Below, one piece after another: positions 54,028 to 63,784 of a stretch of DNA of 64,000 nucleotides. Numbering within the stretch: position 1 is the first letter of the stretch; each line of letters begins with the position of its first letter. Under the pieces are notes generated by a model. It searched no databases. It saw only the letters and a list, made by a program, of their open reading frames with translations, and had not been told where the DNA came from. The translations under genes and the position numbers were made by a program. The stretch is from positions 1-64,000 of the forward strand of contig NZ_BMCT01000006.1 of the NCBI RefSeq assembly GCF_014635325.1, in the 5' to 3' direction. The DNA is from Azorhizobium oxalatiphilum (GTDB lineage Bacteria; Pseudomonadota; Alphaproteobacteria; Rhizobiales; Xanthobacteraceae).

Positions 54028-55707
54028 TTAGCCCTCCGCGCCCAGCAGGCGGTCCGCCGCCGCGCGGGCTTCGGCCGTCACGGTGGCGCCGGCCAGCATG
54101 CGGGCGATCTCCTCGCGGCGATGATCGTCGGTGAGGGGGGCGACGCGGGTGGTGACGGGGGCGTTCTTCTTCGCCCCCGGCGCGCTGGCCTTGGAGATGA
54201 GCAGATGCTGACCCGCCCGCGCCGCCACCTGTGGCGCATGGGTGACAGCCAGTACCTGAACCTTGGACGCAAGCCGGGCGAGGCGCTGGCCGATGGCATC
54301 CGCCACCGCGCCGCCAACGCCTGAGTCGATCTCGTCGAAGATCAGCGTCGGGGCCGAGCCGCGATCCGCCAGCACCACTTTGAGCGCCAGCAGGAAGCGG
54401 GCAAGCTCGCCGCCGGACGCCACCTTCATCATGGGGCCGGGACGGGTGCCGGGGTTGGTCTGCACCCAGAATTCCACCCGGTCGTAGCCATCCGGCCCGG
54501 CATTATCCGGCGCGCTGTCGATCTTGGCGGTGAAGTGGGCGCGCTCCAGCTTCAGGGGAGGGAGTTCCGCATCCACCGCCTTGTCGAGGGCGGCGGCGGC
54601 CTTTGCGCGGCGCTGGGCGAGTTTCGCAGCCGCCGCGCGATAGGCGCCTTCCGCTTCCGCCGTGCGGGTTTCCAGTCCGGCGAGGGTGGCGGCGCTGCGA
54701 TCGAGCGCGGCCAGATCCGCCTCGAACTTCTGCTGCACCTTCGGCAGATCGGCGACCGCCCCGCCATATTTGCGGGCGGCGGCGCGCAAGGCGAACAGGC
54801 GCTCCTCGATCTGCTCCAGCTCGCGCGGGGAAAAGGCGGTAGCCGCAAGGGCCGCCTCCAGATGGGCGCGGGCCGTCTCCAGCGCGTCGAGGGCGATGTC
54901 GATGGCCTCCACGGCCGGCTGCACCAGATCCTGCGACTCGCCCGCCCGGCGCTCCAGCCGGCGCACGGCGGCAGCCAGCGTCGGCACCGGCGAGCCATGG
55001 CCGCCCACCATCTCCAGCGCCTCGCCGAGATCACCGGCGATCTTTTCCGAGCGCATCATGAAGGTGCGGCGCTCCGAGAGCGTCGTTTCCTCGCCCTCCT
55101 CGGGGGCGAGCTTGGACAGCTCTTCCACCGCGTGGCGGATGAAATCGGCTTCCTTGGCGGCGGCCTCAAGACGCGCGCGCTCGGCATCCGCATCCGAGAG
55201 CACGGCGCGCCATGTGCGCCACAAGGCGGAAACCTTCGCCACGTCGGACGCCAGGCCGCCGAAGGCATCCAGCAGGGCGCGATGGCTGGCGGGATCCACC
55301 AGCGCGCGGTCGTCATGCTGGCCGTGCAGCTCCACCAGCAGCGCGCCGAGCGTGCGCAGGGTCTGCACCGAGACCGGCTGTTCGTTGAGGGTGGCGCGGG
55401 TGCGCCCGTCAGCCATCTGCACCCGGCGCACGATCAGCTCGCCCTCATCGGCGATGTCGGCGGCGGCCAGAAGCGCGCGGGCGGGATGATCCAGGGGGAC
55501 GTCGAAGACGGCGGTGATCTGGCCCTTGTCGGCGCCGTGGCGCACGAGCGCGCCATCGCCGCGACCACCGAGGGCGAGGGAGAGGGCGTCCAGCAGAATG
55601 GACTTTCCCGCTCCCGTCTCGCCGGTGAGGATGGTGAGACCGTCCGTCAGGGCGAGGTCGAGCCTCTCGATAAGAACGATGTCCCGGATCGAGAGGGACG
55701 AGATCAT
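54028..55707 (-). CDS. recN: DNA repair protein RecN
   Basis: 559 residues of an SMC-like ATPase that acts in double-strand-break repair. Walker A is GETGAGKSILLDAL (about 29-42), the coiled-coil arms occupy about 150-390, and the C-terminal head has the signature VASGGELARFLLALK and Walker B LIFDEIDSGVGG. Length matches the family. The start is 4 nt from the bamD stop, so it is the last visible gene of the bamD-recN unit (ligA often follows in relatives, but here an unrelated esterase does). Confidence 0.95.
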   Translation of the reverse strand: MISSLSIRDIVLIERLDLALTDGLTILTGETGAGKSILLDALSLALGGRGDGALVRHGADKGQITAVFDVPLDHPARALLAAADIADEGELIVRRVQMADGRTRATLNEQPVSVQTLRTLGALLVELHGQHDDRALVDPASHRALLDAFGGLASDVAKVSALWRTWRAVLSDADAERARLEAAAKEADFIRHAVEELSKLAPEEGEETTLSERRTFMMRSEKIAGDLGEALEMVGGHGSPVPTLAAAVRRLERRAGESQDLVQPAVEAIDIALDALETARAHLEAALAATAFSPRELEQIEERLFALRAAARKYGGAVADLPKVQQKFEADLAALDRSAATLAGLETRTAEAEGAYRAAAAKLAQRRAKAAAALDKAVDAELPPLKLERAHFTAKIDSAPDNAGPDGYDRVEFWVQTNPGTRPGPMMKVASGGELARFLLALKVVLADRGSAPTLIFDEIDSGVGGAVADAIGQRLARLASKVQVLAVTHAPQVAARAGQHLLISKASAPGAKKNAPVTTRVAPLTDDHRREEIARMLAGATVTAEARAAADRLLGAEG

Positions 55708-55711
55708 GGGG

Positions 55712-56566
55712 TCAGCCGAGGCCCATCTTCTTGAAGGACTGGCTGATCCAGGACGCCTTGTTTTCCTGCGGCTCGAGGCCACGCGACTGAATCAGCTTGT
55801 AGGCGTCCTTGTACCACGGGCTGTCGGGATAATTATAGCCCAGCACGGCGGCGGCGGTCTGGGCCTCCTGCACGATGCCCATGGCCATATAGGCCTCGGT
55901 GAGGCGCATCAGCGCTTCTTCCGTCTGGCGGGTGGTCTGGTACTGGGTGATCACCACCTTGAAGCGGTTGATGGCGCCGGTGTAGTTGCGCTGCTCCAGA
56001 TAGTAGCGCCCGATCATCATCTCCTTGCCGGCGAGCTGGTCGCGGGCCACCTCCACCTTGCGCTTGGCGCCGGCGGCATACTCGGTGTTGGGATATTTGC
56101 GAATCACGTCGTCCAGCGCATCCAGCGCCTGACGGGTGCGGCGCTGGTCGCGGCTGATGTCGGGAATGCCGTCATAGAGCGCGGAGGCCACCAGATACTG
56201 CGCATAGGGCGCATCCTGCGAGCCGGGATGCAGCGCCAGATAGCGCTTGCCGGCGGCGACGGCGTCGTCGTACTTGCCGGCCTCGTAATAGACATAGGTG
56301 TCCATCAGGAGCGCCTTGCGGGCCCATTCCGAATAGGGATGGGTCTTGTCGATATCCTCGAAGCGCTTGGCGGCGCCGTCGAGATCGCCCTTGCGCATGA
56401 GGGTCAGACCCTCGTTGTAGATCTTCTCGGCGGGCTCGTCGGGGGGCAGGACATCCTTGTCATTGGCGCAGCCGGCGAGGGTCGCGGTGACGAGGAGCGC
56501 ACCCAGCAGGGCCGCGGGCCGCAGGGACCGGGCACGAAAGGGGGCCGCGTCGAAGAAAAGGCGCAT
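55712..56566 (-). CDS. bamD: outer-membrane assembly lipoprotein BamD
   Basis: 284 residues. Lipoprotein signal with lipobox LAGC (about residue 33), then tetratricopeptide repeats (EKIYNEGLTLMRKGDLDGAAKRF, HPYSEWARKALLMDTYVYYEAG, YPNTEYAAGAKRKVEVARDQLAGKEM). BamD binds BamA and C-terminal signals of outer-membrane proteins in the periplasm. The start at 56566 is chosen because it begins the signal peptide. Between lpxC and recN, as in many alphaproteobacteria. Confidence 0.95.
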   Translation of the reverse strand: MRLFFDAAPFRARSLRPAALLGALLVTATLAGCANDKDVLPPDEPAEKIYNEGLTLMRKGDLDGAAKRFEDIDKTHPYSEWARKALLMDTYVYYEAGKYDDAVAAGKRYLALHPGSQDAPYAQYLVASALYDGIPDISRDQRRTRQALDALDDVIRKYPNTEYAAGAKRKVEVARDQLAGKEMMIGRYYLEQRNYTGAINRFKVVITQYQTTRQTEEALMRLTEAYMAMGIVQEAQTAAAVLGYNYPDSPWYKDAYKLIQSRGLEPQENKASWISQSFKKMGLG

Positions 56567-56814
56567 ACGTTCAGATCCCAATGAAGGCGCTGGCCGGAGC
56601 TGGCGAGGAACCACCGCAGACGGCGCTAAAGGCGCTTTTCGCCGGCATTGTGGCGGGCGGTCGTGAACAGACCGCAAACGGCATGACGGTGGAAGGAAAT
56701 AGCCCGAACGGCGGGTCCACGGCAAGCGGCGGGGGGAGCGGTGGCGCAGGGGCAGGTTCCACCTGATGGCGCCGGGCGCCCGTGAACGCTGGACTGACGA
56801 CCCGAAATGGAACC

Positions 56815-56850
56815 CTCCAAAAAGCAAAAGGCCGGCACGAGGCCGGCCTT
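56815..56850 (-). terminator. Rho-independent terminator after lpxC
   Basis: On the minus strand AAGGCCGG-loop-CCGGCCTT is followed by a T-rich run (TTGCTTTTTGG); it lies 36 nt past the lpxC stop. Confidence 0.85.
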
Positions 56851-56885
56851 GGGAAACGGATAACCCTGAAACCTCAGCGCAAAGC

Positions 56886-57899
56886 TCAGCGTTCCGGGGC
56901 GAAGGCCGGGATGGGCTGGCCGAACACCAGCTCGGCGGCCGGGCGGCGGGCCTCGGTGGCCTCGACGATGGCCCAGGCCGAACGGTCGGCCAGCAGCGCG
57001 TCCACCACCTGGAAATTCAGCTTGTGGCCGCCACGGAAGGACGAATAGCGGGCCAGCAGCGGCAGGCCGGCCAGCGCCAGATCGCCCACCGCGTCCAGCG
57101 CCTTGTGGCGCACGAACTCGTCGGGGGCGCGCAGGCCTTCCGGGTTCAGGACGCCGTCGGGGCCGAGGCAGACGGTGTTTTCCAGCGAGGCGCCACGGGC
57201 GTAGCCGGCGGTGCGCAGGCGCTCCACATCCTTCAGGAAGCCGAAGGTGCGGGCCTTGGCCAGCTCGCGGCGGAACACCGCAGGGGTCAGGTTGGCGGCG
57301 AAGCGCTGGCGGCCGATGTCGGCGTGATCGAAGTCGATCTCCACTTCCAGGCGGAAGCCGGCGTCATAGGGCCGCAGCTCGCCAAAGGAGGCGCCGTTCT
57401 CGACGCGGATCGGCTTCAGGACCTTGAGATACTTGCGGCGGCTCGTCTGCTGCACCGTGCCGACAGAGTCGATGGCGGCGACGATGGGGGCGGCGGAACC
57501 GTCGAGGATCGGCACTTCCGGGCCGTCGATCTCGATCAGCGCATTGTCGATGGCCAGACCCGAGAGGGCCGAGAGCACATGCTCGACGGTGGAAACGAGG
57601 ATGCCGGTCTTGTCACCGAGCACGGTGGCGAGGTCGGTGGCCTGCACCGACTGACGCGACACCTGAATCTTGCGGGGGGCCTGATCGGCGAAGGTGCGGA
57701 GGAAGACGATGCCGGTGTCGACGGCAGCGGGCTTCAGGAGCAGGCAGGCTTCGATGCCGCCATGAACTCCGACGCCCTTAAGCGCGACTTGTCCGGCCAG
57801 TGTGGTCTGCATCAGTGAAATGTCCGTCTCGAAGACTTTTGGGCCGGCGGAAGCACCGCCCTTTGTCCTCGCCCCCAAACCAACATCCGCCGGGACCAT
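56886..57899 (-). CDS. lpxC: UDP-3-O-acyl-N-acetylglucosamine deacetylase
   Basis: 337 residues from 57899, or 308 from the Met at 57812 (MQTTLAGQVAL), which matches where most homologues begin; neither start has a strong ribosome site. LpxC removes acetate in the committed step of lipid A synthesis. Zinc ligands are in STVEHVLSALSGL and in RHKALDAVGDL (His and Asp), and the catalytic Glu lies in the LGDKTGILVSTVEH region. It stands alone between ftsZ and bamD with its own terminator. Confidence 0.94.
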   Translation of the reverse strand: MVPADVGLGARTKGGASAGPKVFETDISLMQTTLAGQVALKGVGVHGGIEACLLLKPAAVDTGIVFLRTFADQAPRKIQVSRQSVQATDLATVLGDKTGILVSTVEHVLSALSGLAIDNALIEIDGPEVPILDGSAAPIVAAIDSVGTVQQTSRRKYLKVLKPIRVENGASFGELRPYDAGFRLEVEIDFDHADIGRQRFAANLTPAVFRRELAKARTFGFLKDVERLRTAGYARGASLENTVCLGPDGVLNPEGLRAPDEFVRHKALDAVGDLALAGLPLLARYSSFRGGHKLNFQVVDALLADRSAWAIVEATEARRPAAELVFGQPIPAFAPER

Positions 57900-58463
57900 T
57901 TTCGCCGCACGAACCTGTTGGGCTGGGTCCAGACGGATCTGGAAGCCGGAGCAAGCTGTGCAGGGCGTGAAATATCCCCTCGGATGGTGGGCACACTAGT
58001 CGTTGGTGTGCGCCGCGCCAAATCACCCTTGCTTACGGACTGTTACGGTCTCAACAGACCGAATTTTTCATGATTATCAAAACGTTACGGACATCGGGCC
58101 GGAAGGCTGCGACAGCATTGTTACAGTCGCCGTGAGCCCGCCCGGCGGTCATCGGACACCGTTGGCGGCGCGCGGGGCGTGCGGCGCGATGTGATTCCCG
58201 CCGCCCTCGGCGGGCACAGCAACATCCCGTCCGGCCGGCAATGCAGCGAAGCCTCGTCATCCCCGGACTTGATCCGGGGATCCACGTCCCTCCGCTGGAA
58301 GCCCTTGAGTTCATTGGTGAACGGCAACCGTACACCCGGATTTCATACCGTCCACGCTCGGCCCGACGTGGATGGCCGGATCAAGTCCGGCCATGACGAA
58401 TGGAGAGGGCTCGCCCACGGCCCACCCGTGCGGCTCGTCCGATGTTCATTCGCACGGCAGGTC
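57900..58463. other. lpxC upstream region with a large palindromic repeat
   Basis: No gene. AT-rich 58060-58090 probably holds the lpxC promoter. The inverted-repeat element 58255-58398 lies within it. Confidence 0.5.
58255..58398. repeat. paired palindromic repeat with compensatory changes
   Basis: Two 32-nt arms, 58255-58286 and 58367-58398, are inverted copies. Each contains a smaller palindrome around ACTTGAT (CCCCGGACTTGATCCGGGG on the left, GGCCGGATCAAGTCCGGCC on the right). The arms differ where CC/GG exchanges keep each local stem paired. It resembles the dispersed GTCAT...TTGATC palindromes common in alphaproteobacterial intergenic DNA. Confidence 0.8.
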
Positions 58464-58502
58464 AAAAAAATGCGCCGGCGGGGGGGGGACGTCGCCGGCG
58501 CA
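58464..58502 (-). terminator. Rho-independent terminator after ftsZ with a C9 loop
   Basis: On the minus strand TGCGCCGGC (complement of 58494-58502) pairs with GCCGGCGCA (complement of 58471-58479), followed by TTTTTTT. The loop is 14 nt and contains nine consecutive C (G on the plus strand, 58480-58488). Confidence 0.85.
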
Positions 58503-58581
58503 GGATGTTGCAGTTCGTGATCGGGACCGGAGGGGCCGGTCGGATCAGGCTGCGGCTGCCTGACCCGATCCGGCTCTCACA

Positions 58582-60324
58582 TCAGTTCGCCTGACGGCGC
58601 AGGAAAGCCGGGATCTCCAGCTGGTCGTCTTCATGACCATGCTGCTGGGGCGCCTGACGGCTCGGCACTTCCTGCTGCGGACGGGTCGGGGGACGCTTGG
58701 CGAACTCCGACACCGGCTGCTCGCGACCCGCCGGGGCACGGCCCTCGGGAGCGCGCATGGAGGGCTGCTCGCGGCGGGCCGGGGGGGCTTCCGGCTCGTC
58801 GTGATGGCGACCCATGCCACCGACGCTGGCGAGGCGCTGGAGCAGCGTCATGCGCTTCTGCTCTACCGGGGCCTCACCGCGCTGGGCGCGGATCTGGTTC
58901 TGGGCCGGCATGGGCAGTTCGTCCATGCGGGGCATGCGCTGGGCACGCGGGCGCTGGGCCTGCGGCGGGATGTAGGGCGCGAACTCGTCCTCTTCCACCG
59001 GGGCGGGAGCAGCGGGCTGCTCCGGCTCGGCGAAGAAGGAGGGCTTCGGCGCTGCGGCGCGGATGGTCACGTCGTCCACCACCGACTGGGTCGGCTGGGT
59101 GCGCTCCGGCATGGGCGGACGCGGCTGCGTCTGCTGCGGCTGGGGGGCGGGCTCACGATAGGGCGCGGGCTCGCGATACTGGGCCTGCGTCGGGGCCGGC
59201 TCCATGTCCATCAGGTCTTCGGCCGAGATGGAAGCCACCGCGCTGCGGATCTGGGCCTCGCGGGCCTGCTCCACGGCGGCGCGGCCGGCGTTGGAGATCT
59301 TGCGGCCGCCGAGGTCCGGCAGGCCGTTGCCGCTGGTCTGCACCTGCTCCGGCACCACGGCCGGGTCGATGCCGGTGGCGACAACCGACACGCGGATGAT
59401 GCCGTCCAGCGACTGGTCGAAGGTGGCGCCGAGGATGATGTTGGCGTCCGGATCCACTTCCTCGCGGATGCGGGTCGCCGCCTCGTCCACCTCGAACAGG
59501 GTCATGTCGTGACCGCCGGTGATGGAGATCAGCAGGCCGCCGGCGCCGCGCATGGAGATTTCGTCCAGCAGCGGGTTGGCGATGGCGGCTTCCGCCGCCT
59601 GGATGGCGCGCTTGTCGCCCGAGGCCTCGCCGGTGCCCATCATCGCCTTGCCCATGTCGCGCATGACGGCGCGCACGTCGGCGAAGTCGAGGTTGATGAG
59701 ACCTTCCTTCACCATCAGGTCGGTGATGCAGGCCACGCCCGAATAGAGCACCTGATCGGCCATCGCGAAGGCGTCGGCGAAGGTGGTCTTCTCGTTGGCG
59801 ACCCGGAACAGGTTCTGGTTCGGGATGACGATCAGGGTATCGACCGTCTTCTGCAGCTCGTTGATGCCGTGCTCGGCAACGCGCATGCGGCGCTGGCCCT
59901 CGAAGTGGAAGGGCTTCGTCACCACACCCACGGTGAGGATGCCCAGCTCGCGGGCGGCGCGGGCCACCACGGGGGCGGCGCCGGTGCCGGTGCCACCGCC
60001 CATGCCGGCGGTGATGAACACCATGTGCGAGCCGGAGAGGTGGTCACGAATTTCGTCGAGGACTTCCTCGGCGGCGGCGCGGCCGACTTCCGGCTGCGAG
60101 CCGGCGCCAAGGCCTTCCGTCACCGCAACGCCCATCTGCACCAGGCGCTCGGCCTTGGAGAGGGCAAGGGCCTGCGCGTCGGTGTTCGCGACCACGAACT
60201 CGACGCCGGTCAGGCCGGCATTGATCATGTTGTTCACGGCATTGCCGCCGGCGCCGCCGCAACCGAACACCGTGATCCTGGGCCGCAACTCCCGAATGTC
60301 GGGCATCTGAAGGTTGATCGACAT
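58582..60324 (-). CDS. ftsZ: cell division GTPase FtsZ
   Basis: 580 residues. The tubulin signature [12 protein letters not shown] is at about 107-118, the T7 loop region is [11 protein letters not shown], and the C-terminal peptide [15 protein letters not shown], which binds FtsA and other partners, ends the protein. A long Pro/Gln/Ala-rich linker (about 325-560) makes it larger than E. coli FtsZ, as is usual in Hyphomicrobiales. GAGTGAGGAC precedes the start. It assembles the Z ring at midcell. The strong terminator at 58464 ends the division operon. Confidence 0.98.
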   Translation of the reverse strand: MSINLQMPDIRELRPRITVFGCGGAGGNAVNNMINAGLTGVEFVVANTDAQALALSKAERLVQMGVAVTEGLGAGSQPEVGRAAAEEVLDEIRDHLSGSHMVFITAGMGGGTGTGAAPVVARAARELGILTVGVVTKPFHFEGQRRMRVAEHGINELQKTVDTLIVIPNQNLFRVANEKTTFADAFAMADQVLYSGVACITDLMVKEGLINLDFADVRAVMRDMGKAMMGTGEASGDKRAIQAAEAAIANPLLDEISMRGAGGLLISITGGHDMTLFEVDEAATRIREEVDPDANIILGATFDQSLDGIIRVSVVATGIDPAVVPEQVQTSGNGLPDLGGRKISNAGRAAVEQAREAQIRSAVASISAEDLMDMEPAPTQAQYREPAPYREPAPQPQQTQPRPPMPERTQPTQSVVDDVTIRAAAPKPSFFAEPEQPAAPAPVEEDEFAPYIPPQAQRPRAQRMPRMDELPMPAQNQIRAQRGEAPVEQKRMTLLQRLASVGGMGRHHDEPEAPPARREQPSMRAPEGRAPAGREQPVSEFAKRPPTRPQQEVPSRQAPQQHGHEDDQLEIPAFLRRQAN

Positions 60325-60411
60325 GTCCTCACTCCGTTGCGCCGCTGCGCTGTCCCGACGGTCACGAATCCGTGGTGGTGGCCCAAGTTACGGGCACACC
60401 GTTAACCATCT

Positions 60412-61740
60412 CTAAAAGCTGTCGCGCAGCCATTGACCAACGCGGCCGAAATACGTGCCGCCCTCAGCGCCAACCGCCTGGCGGCGGCGCGGTTCAAAGT
60501 GTTCCAGCCCGGCCACCTGAGGGTAGACGAGCAGGCCGGCGGCCACCGCGAAGGCGGAGCCGCGCGCCGCTTCCGGCAGCCGGGAGACACCCAGCGGCCG
60601 GCCGATTCGCACCTGCGGGCCGATGGCGCGCACCAGAAGGTCCTGCAGACCCTGCAATTGCGCCGCGCCGCCGGTGAGAACCAGACGGCGGCCCGCATCG
60701 CCCACGTGGCCCGAGGCCTTCAGGCGATCCCGAATCAGTTCGACGATCTCTTCCGCCCGCGGCTTGACGATGGTGACGAGGCGGGACTTGGGCACCATGT
60801 TGGGCTGGTCGCGCTCGTCGCCCGAAAGCGGGGGAATGGAAAGCATGTCATGGTCGTCGGACGAGACGGCCACGACGGCGCCGTGCAGCGCCTTCAGGCG
60901 CTCGGCATCGCTGAGACGCGCGGGCAGGCCGCGCGCCACGTCATTGGTGATGTGCTGGCCGCCGACGGCGATGCCGTCCACGAACACGCAGTGGCCGCCC
61001 GCCACCACCGAGAAGGTGGTGGTGCCGGCGCCCATGTCGATGAGCGTGACGCCCAGCTCCATTTCGTCATCGGTGAGCGAGGAGAGCGCAGCCGCATAGG
61101 GCGCCGCCACCATGGCCTCGATGCCCAGATGGCACCGCTCCACGCACAGCACGAGATTCTTCAGCGTGGTCATGTCGCCCGTGACCACGTGCATGTCCAC
61201 GCCCAGCTCACGGCCCAGCATGCCGCAGGGCTCGCCGATGCCGCGCCGGTTATCCAGCGAGTAGCCCACCGGCAGCGCATGCATCACCGCGCGGCCATCG
61301 CCCACCGCGTAGGTGGACGCGGCTTCCAGCACGCGGCGGATGTCGAATTCCTCCACCGCAGGCGCGGTGAGGCGGATCTGCGCCTCGTAATGCTGCGAGG
61401 ACAGGCGGGCGCCGGAGACGCCGAGAATCACGGACGCGATCTGCACGCCTGCGGCGCGCTCGGCCATGTCCACCGCCTGCCGGATGGCGGCCTCGGCGCG
61501 GGCCATGTCCACCACCGCGCCACCCTTCACGCCGTGGGCGCGGGTGTGGCCGATGCCGAGCACGTCCACCGAATGGGTGCGCCGGCGCAGCACGTCGGAG
61601 GCCGGACGCGGCTTCAGCCGGCCGATCATGCAGACGATCTTGCTGGTGCCGATATCGAGCACGCCGATGATGCCGCTCTTCTTCGGCAGCAGCGGGCGCA
61701 TCTTGGGGGCGAACCCCTGGGCGAGACGGGATCTGCTCAT
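60412..61740 (-). CDS. ftsA: cell division protein FtsA
   Basis: 442 residues of the actin fold: phosphate-1 VLDIGTSKIVCMIGR, the 1C domain with GVSGARLSSQH, phosphate-2 LIDMGAGTTTFSVV and adenosine loop LVLTGGAAQLQG. The C-terminal amphipathic helix GRVGQWLRDSF should tether FtsZ to the membrane. Its start overlaps the ftsQ stop by ATGA. 87 nt separate it from ftsZ. Confidence 0.97.
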   Translation of the reverse strand: MSRSRLAQGFAPKMRPLLPKKSGIIGVLDIGTSKIVCMIGRLKPRPASDVLRRRTHSVDVLGIGHTRAHGVKGGAVVDMARAEAAIRQAVDMAERAAGVQIASVILGVSGARLSSQHYEAQIRLTAPAVEEFDIRRVLEAASTYAVGDGRAVMHALPVGYSLDNRRGIGEPCGMLGRELGVDMHVVTGDMTTLKNLVLCVERCHLGIEAMVAAPYAAALSSLTDDEMELGVTLIDMGAGTTTFSVVAGGHCVFVDGIAVGGQHITNDVARGLPARLSDAERLKALHGAVVAVSSDDHDMLSIPPLSGDERDQPNMVPKSRLVTIVKPRAEEIVELIRDRLKASGHVGDAGRRLVLTGGAAQLQGLQDLLVRAIGPQVRIGRPLGVSRLPEAARGSAFAVAAGLLVYPQVAGLEHFEPRRRQAVGAEGGTYFGRVGQWLRDSF

Positions 61741-62855
61741 GTGGCGCCCATTTTCTTGGCTTTGGCGCGGGCCTTCAGCATCTGCGCACGGGCTTCGGCG
61801 GCAGCGTCGGAGAGACGCACCACCACCCGGTCGGGCAGGCGCAGGTCCACGATGGTGATGTCGCGGGTCAGGAGTTTCTTGTCGCGGTCGAGGTCCGCCA
61901 GTTCCATGAGCGCGGCGTCGAGGCCGTTCTCCGGCAGGCGCACGTCGATGCCGTTGCGCAGCTTCAGCGTCCAGCGGCGCTCGGCCACCAGAATGGCGGC
62001 GCGCACCTGCTCGCGGATGGCCGGCAGGCGGCCGAGGGCATCCACGATCTCCTGCACGTGCTTCTGCGCGCCCTCGCCCACCACGATCGGCAGGTTCACG
62101 TAGCGCGAATCGTCCGAATAAGGCGCGATGGGCATGCCGTCGCGGGCGATGACGCGGATCTCGCCATTCACCTGCCACAGCGCATAGGCCTGCCGCTCGG
62201 TGACGGCGATGTCGATACGGTCCGGATAGAGCTTGCGCACGGTGGCGCTGGCGATCCAGGGCATGGCTTCCAGCTTCTGCCGGGTGGCATCCGCATCCAC
62301 GAACAGCAGCGAGGTGGTGGACTTGATGCCAGCCGCCGCCAGAATCTCCACGGGCGTCACGTGATTCTGGCCGGACAGATCCACCTGCGTGATCTTGAAG
62401 CCGGCCATGTTGGCGACCACGTCGCCGAAATCCGTGGCCAGTTCCTTGGCCTCTTCCACATGGCCACCGGCCACCGTGCCCCATGCGACGAAGCCCGAGA
62501 TGACCACACCGGCGATGATGCCGCCGCCATGCCGGCCGAGGCGCGAGGCCTGCAGGCGCACGGACAGGCGGTGCAGCAGCAGCACGAAGCGGCTCGGCGC
62601 ACGGAAATCGGAGATGGGACGCGGCTTGTGGCGCGGCGCGGCCGGGCGGGGCCGCGCGGATTGGGTGCGGGTCGGCTGGGTATAGGTCGGCTGGGCGTAG
62701 CCGTCCTCGTCCCGCTCACGCGGCTGGGCGCGCATCTCGGCGCGCTGCATATCGGCCCGCGTCGCGTCGGCCCGCGTCATGTCGGCGGGGCCGCCGCGCG
62801 GGACGGTGCGTTCGCCCGGCTGCGGCCGGGTCGCGGTGCGGTCAGGATGATGCAT
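61737..62855 (-). CDS. ftsQ: cell division protein FtsQ
   Basis: 372 residues from MHHPDRTATRPQ, preceded by GAGGGCTGGG. A long Arg/Pro/Thr-rich cytoplasmic tail leads to a membrane helix (GGGIIAGVVISGFVAWG), then the POTRA domain (ITQVDLSGQNHVTPVEILAAAGI, MPWIASATVRKLYPDRIDIAVTERQAYALW) and the FtsQ beta domain. It links cytoplasmic and periplasmic division proteins. 8 nt from the ddl stop, overlapping ftsA by 4 nt. Confidence 0.95.
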   Translation of the reverse strand: MHHPDRTATRPQPGERTVPRGGPADMTRADATRADMQRAEMRAQPRERDEDGYAQPTYTQPTRTQSARPRPAAPRHKPRPISDFRAPSRFVLLLHRLSVRLQASRLGRHGGGIIAGVVISGFVAWGTVAGGHVEEAKELATDFGDVVANMAGFKITQVDLSGQNHVTPVEILAAAGIKSTTSLLFVDADATRQKLEAMPWIASATVRKLYPDRIDIAVTERQAYALWQVNGEIRVIARDGMPIAPYSDDSRYVNLPIVVGEGAQKHVQEIVDALGRLPAIREQVRAAILVAERRWTLKLRNGIDVRLPENGLDAALMELADLDRDKKLLTRDITIVDLRLPDRVVVRLSDAAAEARAQMLKARAKAKKMGAT

Positions 62856-62863
62856 CCCAGCCC

Positions 62864-63784
62864 TCAGCGATCCAGAGTCGCGTCCTCGACCATCCATCTC
62901 ACAAGCTCGCCGAAGGAAATGCCCGCAAAGGCTGCCATGTCCGGCACCAGAGACGTCTCGGTCATGCCGGGCTGCGTGTTGACTTCCAGGCAGACGAGGC
63001 CGGTCCCATCGGGGGCTTCATCGTCGTATCGGAAGTCCGCACGGGAGACCCCCCGGCATCCGAGCGCACGGTGCGCTTCGAGGGACAGAATCTGCACCCG
63101 TTGGTAAATTTGAGGTAAAATGCGGGCGGGCAGAACGTGTCTTGAACCACCAACCGCGTATTTGGATTCGTAATCGTAAAAAGCGTGGGTCGCTTCCACC
63201 TCGATCACGTCCAGTGCCCGGTCGCCCATGACGCCGCAGGTCAGCTCGAAACCACGGATGAAGGGCTCGGCCAGCAGGGTTTCACCGAAGGACCAGTCCT
63301 CGCGATACAGTTCCTGCGGCGGATGGGCCTGATCTTCCTTGACGATGAACACGCCGACGCTGGAGCCGCCCGCATTGGGTTTCAGCACGTAAGGCGGCTT
63401 CAGCACATGGCCGGCGGCGGCTTCCTTGCGGGTGACGATGCGCCCGCCGGGCACGGGGATACCGGAGGCGGCCAGCACCATCTTGGCCTTGACCTTGTCC
63501 ATGGCCAGCGCCGAGGCCAGCACGCCGGAATGGGAATAGGGAATGCGCAGGATCTCGAGGATGCCCTGCACGGTGCCGTCCTCGCCGGGGCAGCCGTGCA
63601 GTACGTTGAGCGCCGCATCGGGCTTGAGGCGGGCGAGCACTTCGGCGACGTCGCGGCCCACATCCACGCGGGTGACGCGATAGCCCTCGCCTTCCAGCGC
63701 GGCGGCGCAGGCAGCTCCCGAGCGCAGCGAGACCTCCCGCTCCGGGGACCATCCGCCCATCAGCACCGCAACGTGTTTCGCCAT
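62864..63784 (-). CDS. ddl: D-alanine-D-alanine ligase
   Basis: 306 residues from MAKHVAVLMGGWSPEREVSL, with AGGAG upstream. The ATP-grasp fold shows ALNVLHGCPGEDGTVQG, the Lys-rich PPYVLKPNAGGSSVGV and the metal-binding CLEVNTQPGMTE. It joins two D-alanines for peptidoglycan in the cytoplasm. It leads the visible ftsQ-ftsA-ftsZ string; murB would be expected beyond the window. The in-frame extension to 64000 is not protein-like. Confidence 0.97.
   Translation of the reverse strand: MAKHVAVLMGGWSPEREVSLRSGAACAAALEGEGYRVTRVDVGRDVAEVLARLKPDAALNVLHGCPGEDGTVQGILEILRIPYSHSGVLASALAMDKVKAKMVLAASGIPVPGGRIVTRKEAAAGHVLKPPYVLKPNAGGSSVGVFIVKEDQAHPPQELYREDWSFGETLLAEPFIRGFELTCGVMGDRALDVIEVEATHAFYDYESKYAVGGSRHVLPARILPQIYQRVQILSLEAHRALGCRGVSRADFRYDDEAPDGTGLVCLEVNTQPGMTETSLVPDMAAFAGISFGELVRWMVEDATLDR

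Noticed and set aside
58633..60405. Long plus-strand reading frame of 590 codons opposite ftsZ
   Set aside because: It is the antisense shadow of ftsZ in high-GC DNA, rich in His, Gly and Arg with no fold signature. The same holds for frames opposite prfC (34466-36187), recN (54535-55734) and the ankyrin gene (40665-42635).
54028..63784. Division genes separated from lpxC, bamD and recN as an anomaly
   Set aside because: This order is ordinary in alphaproteobacteria.
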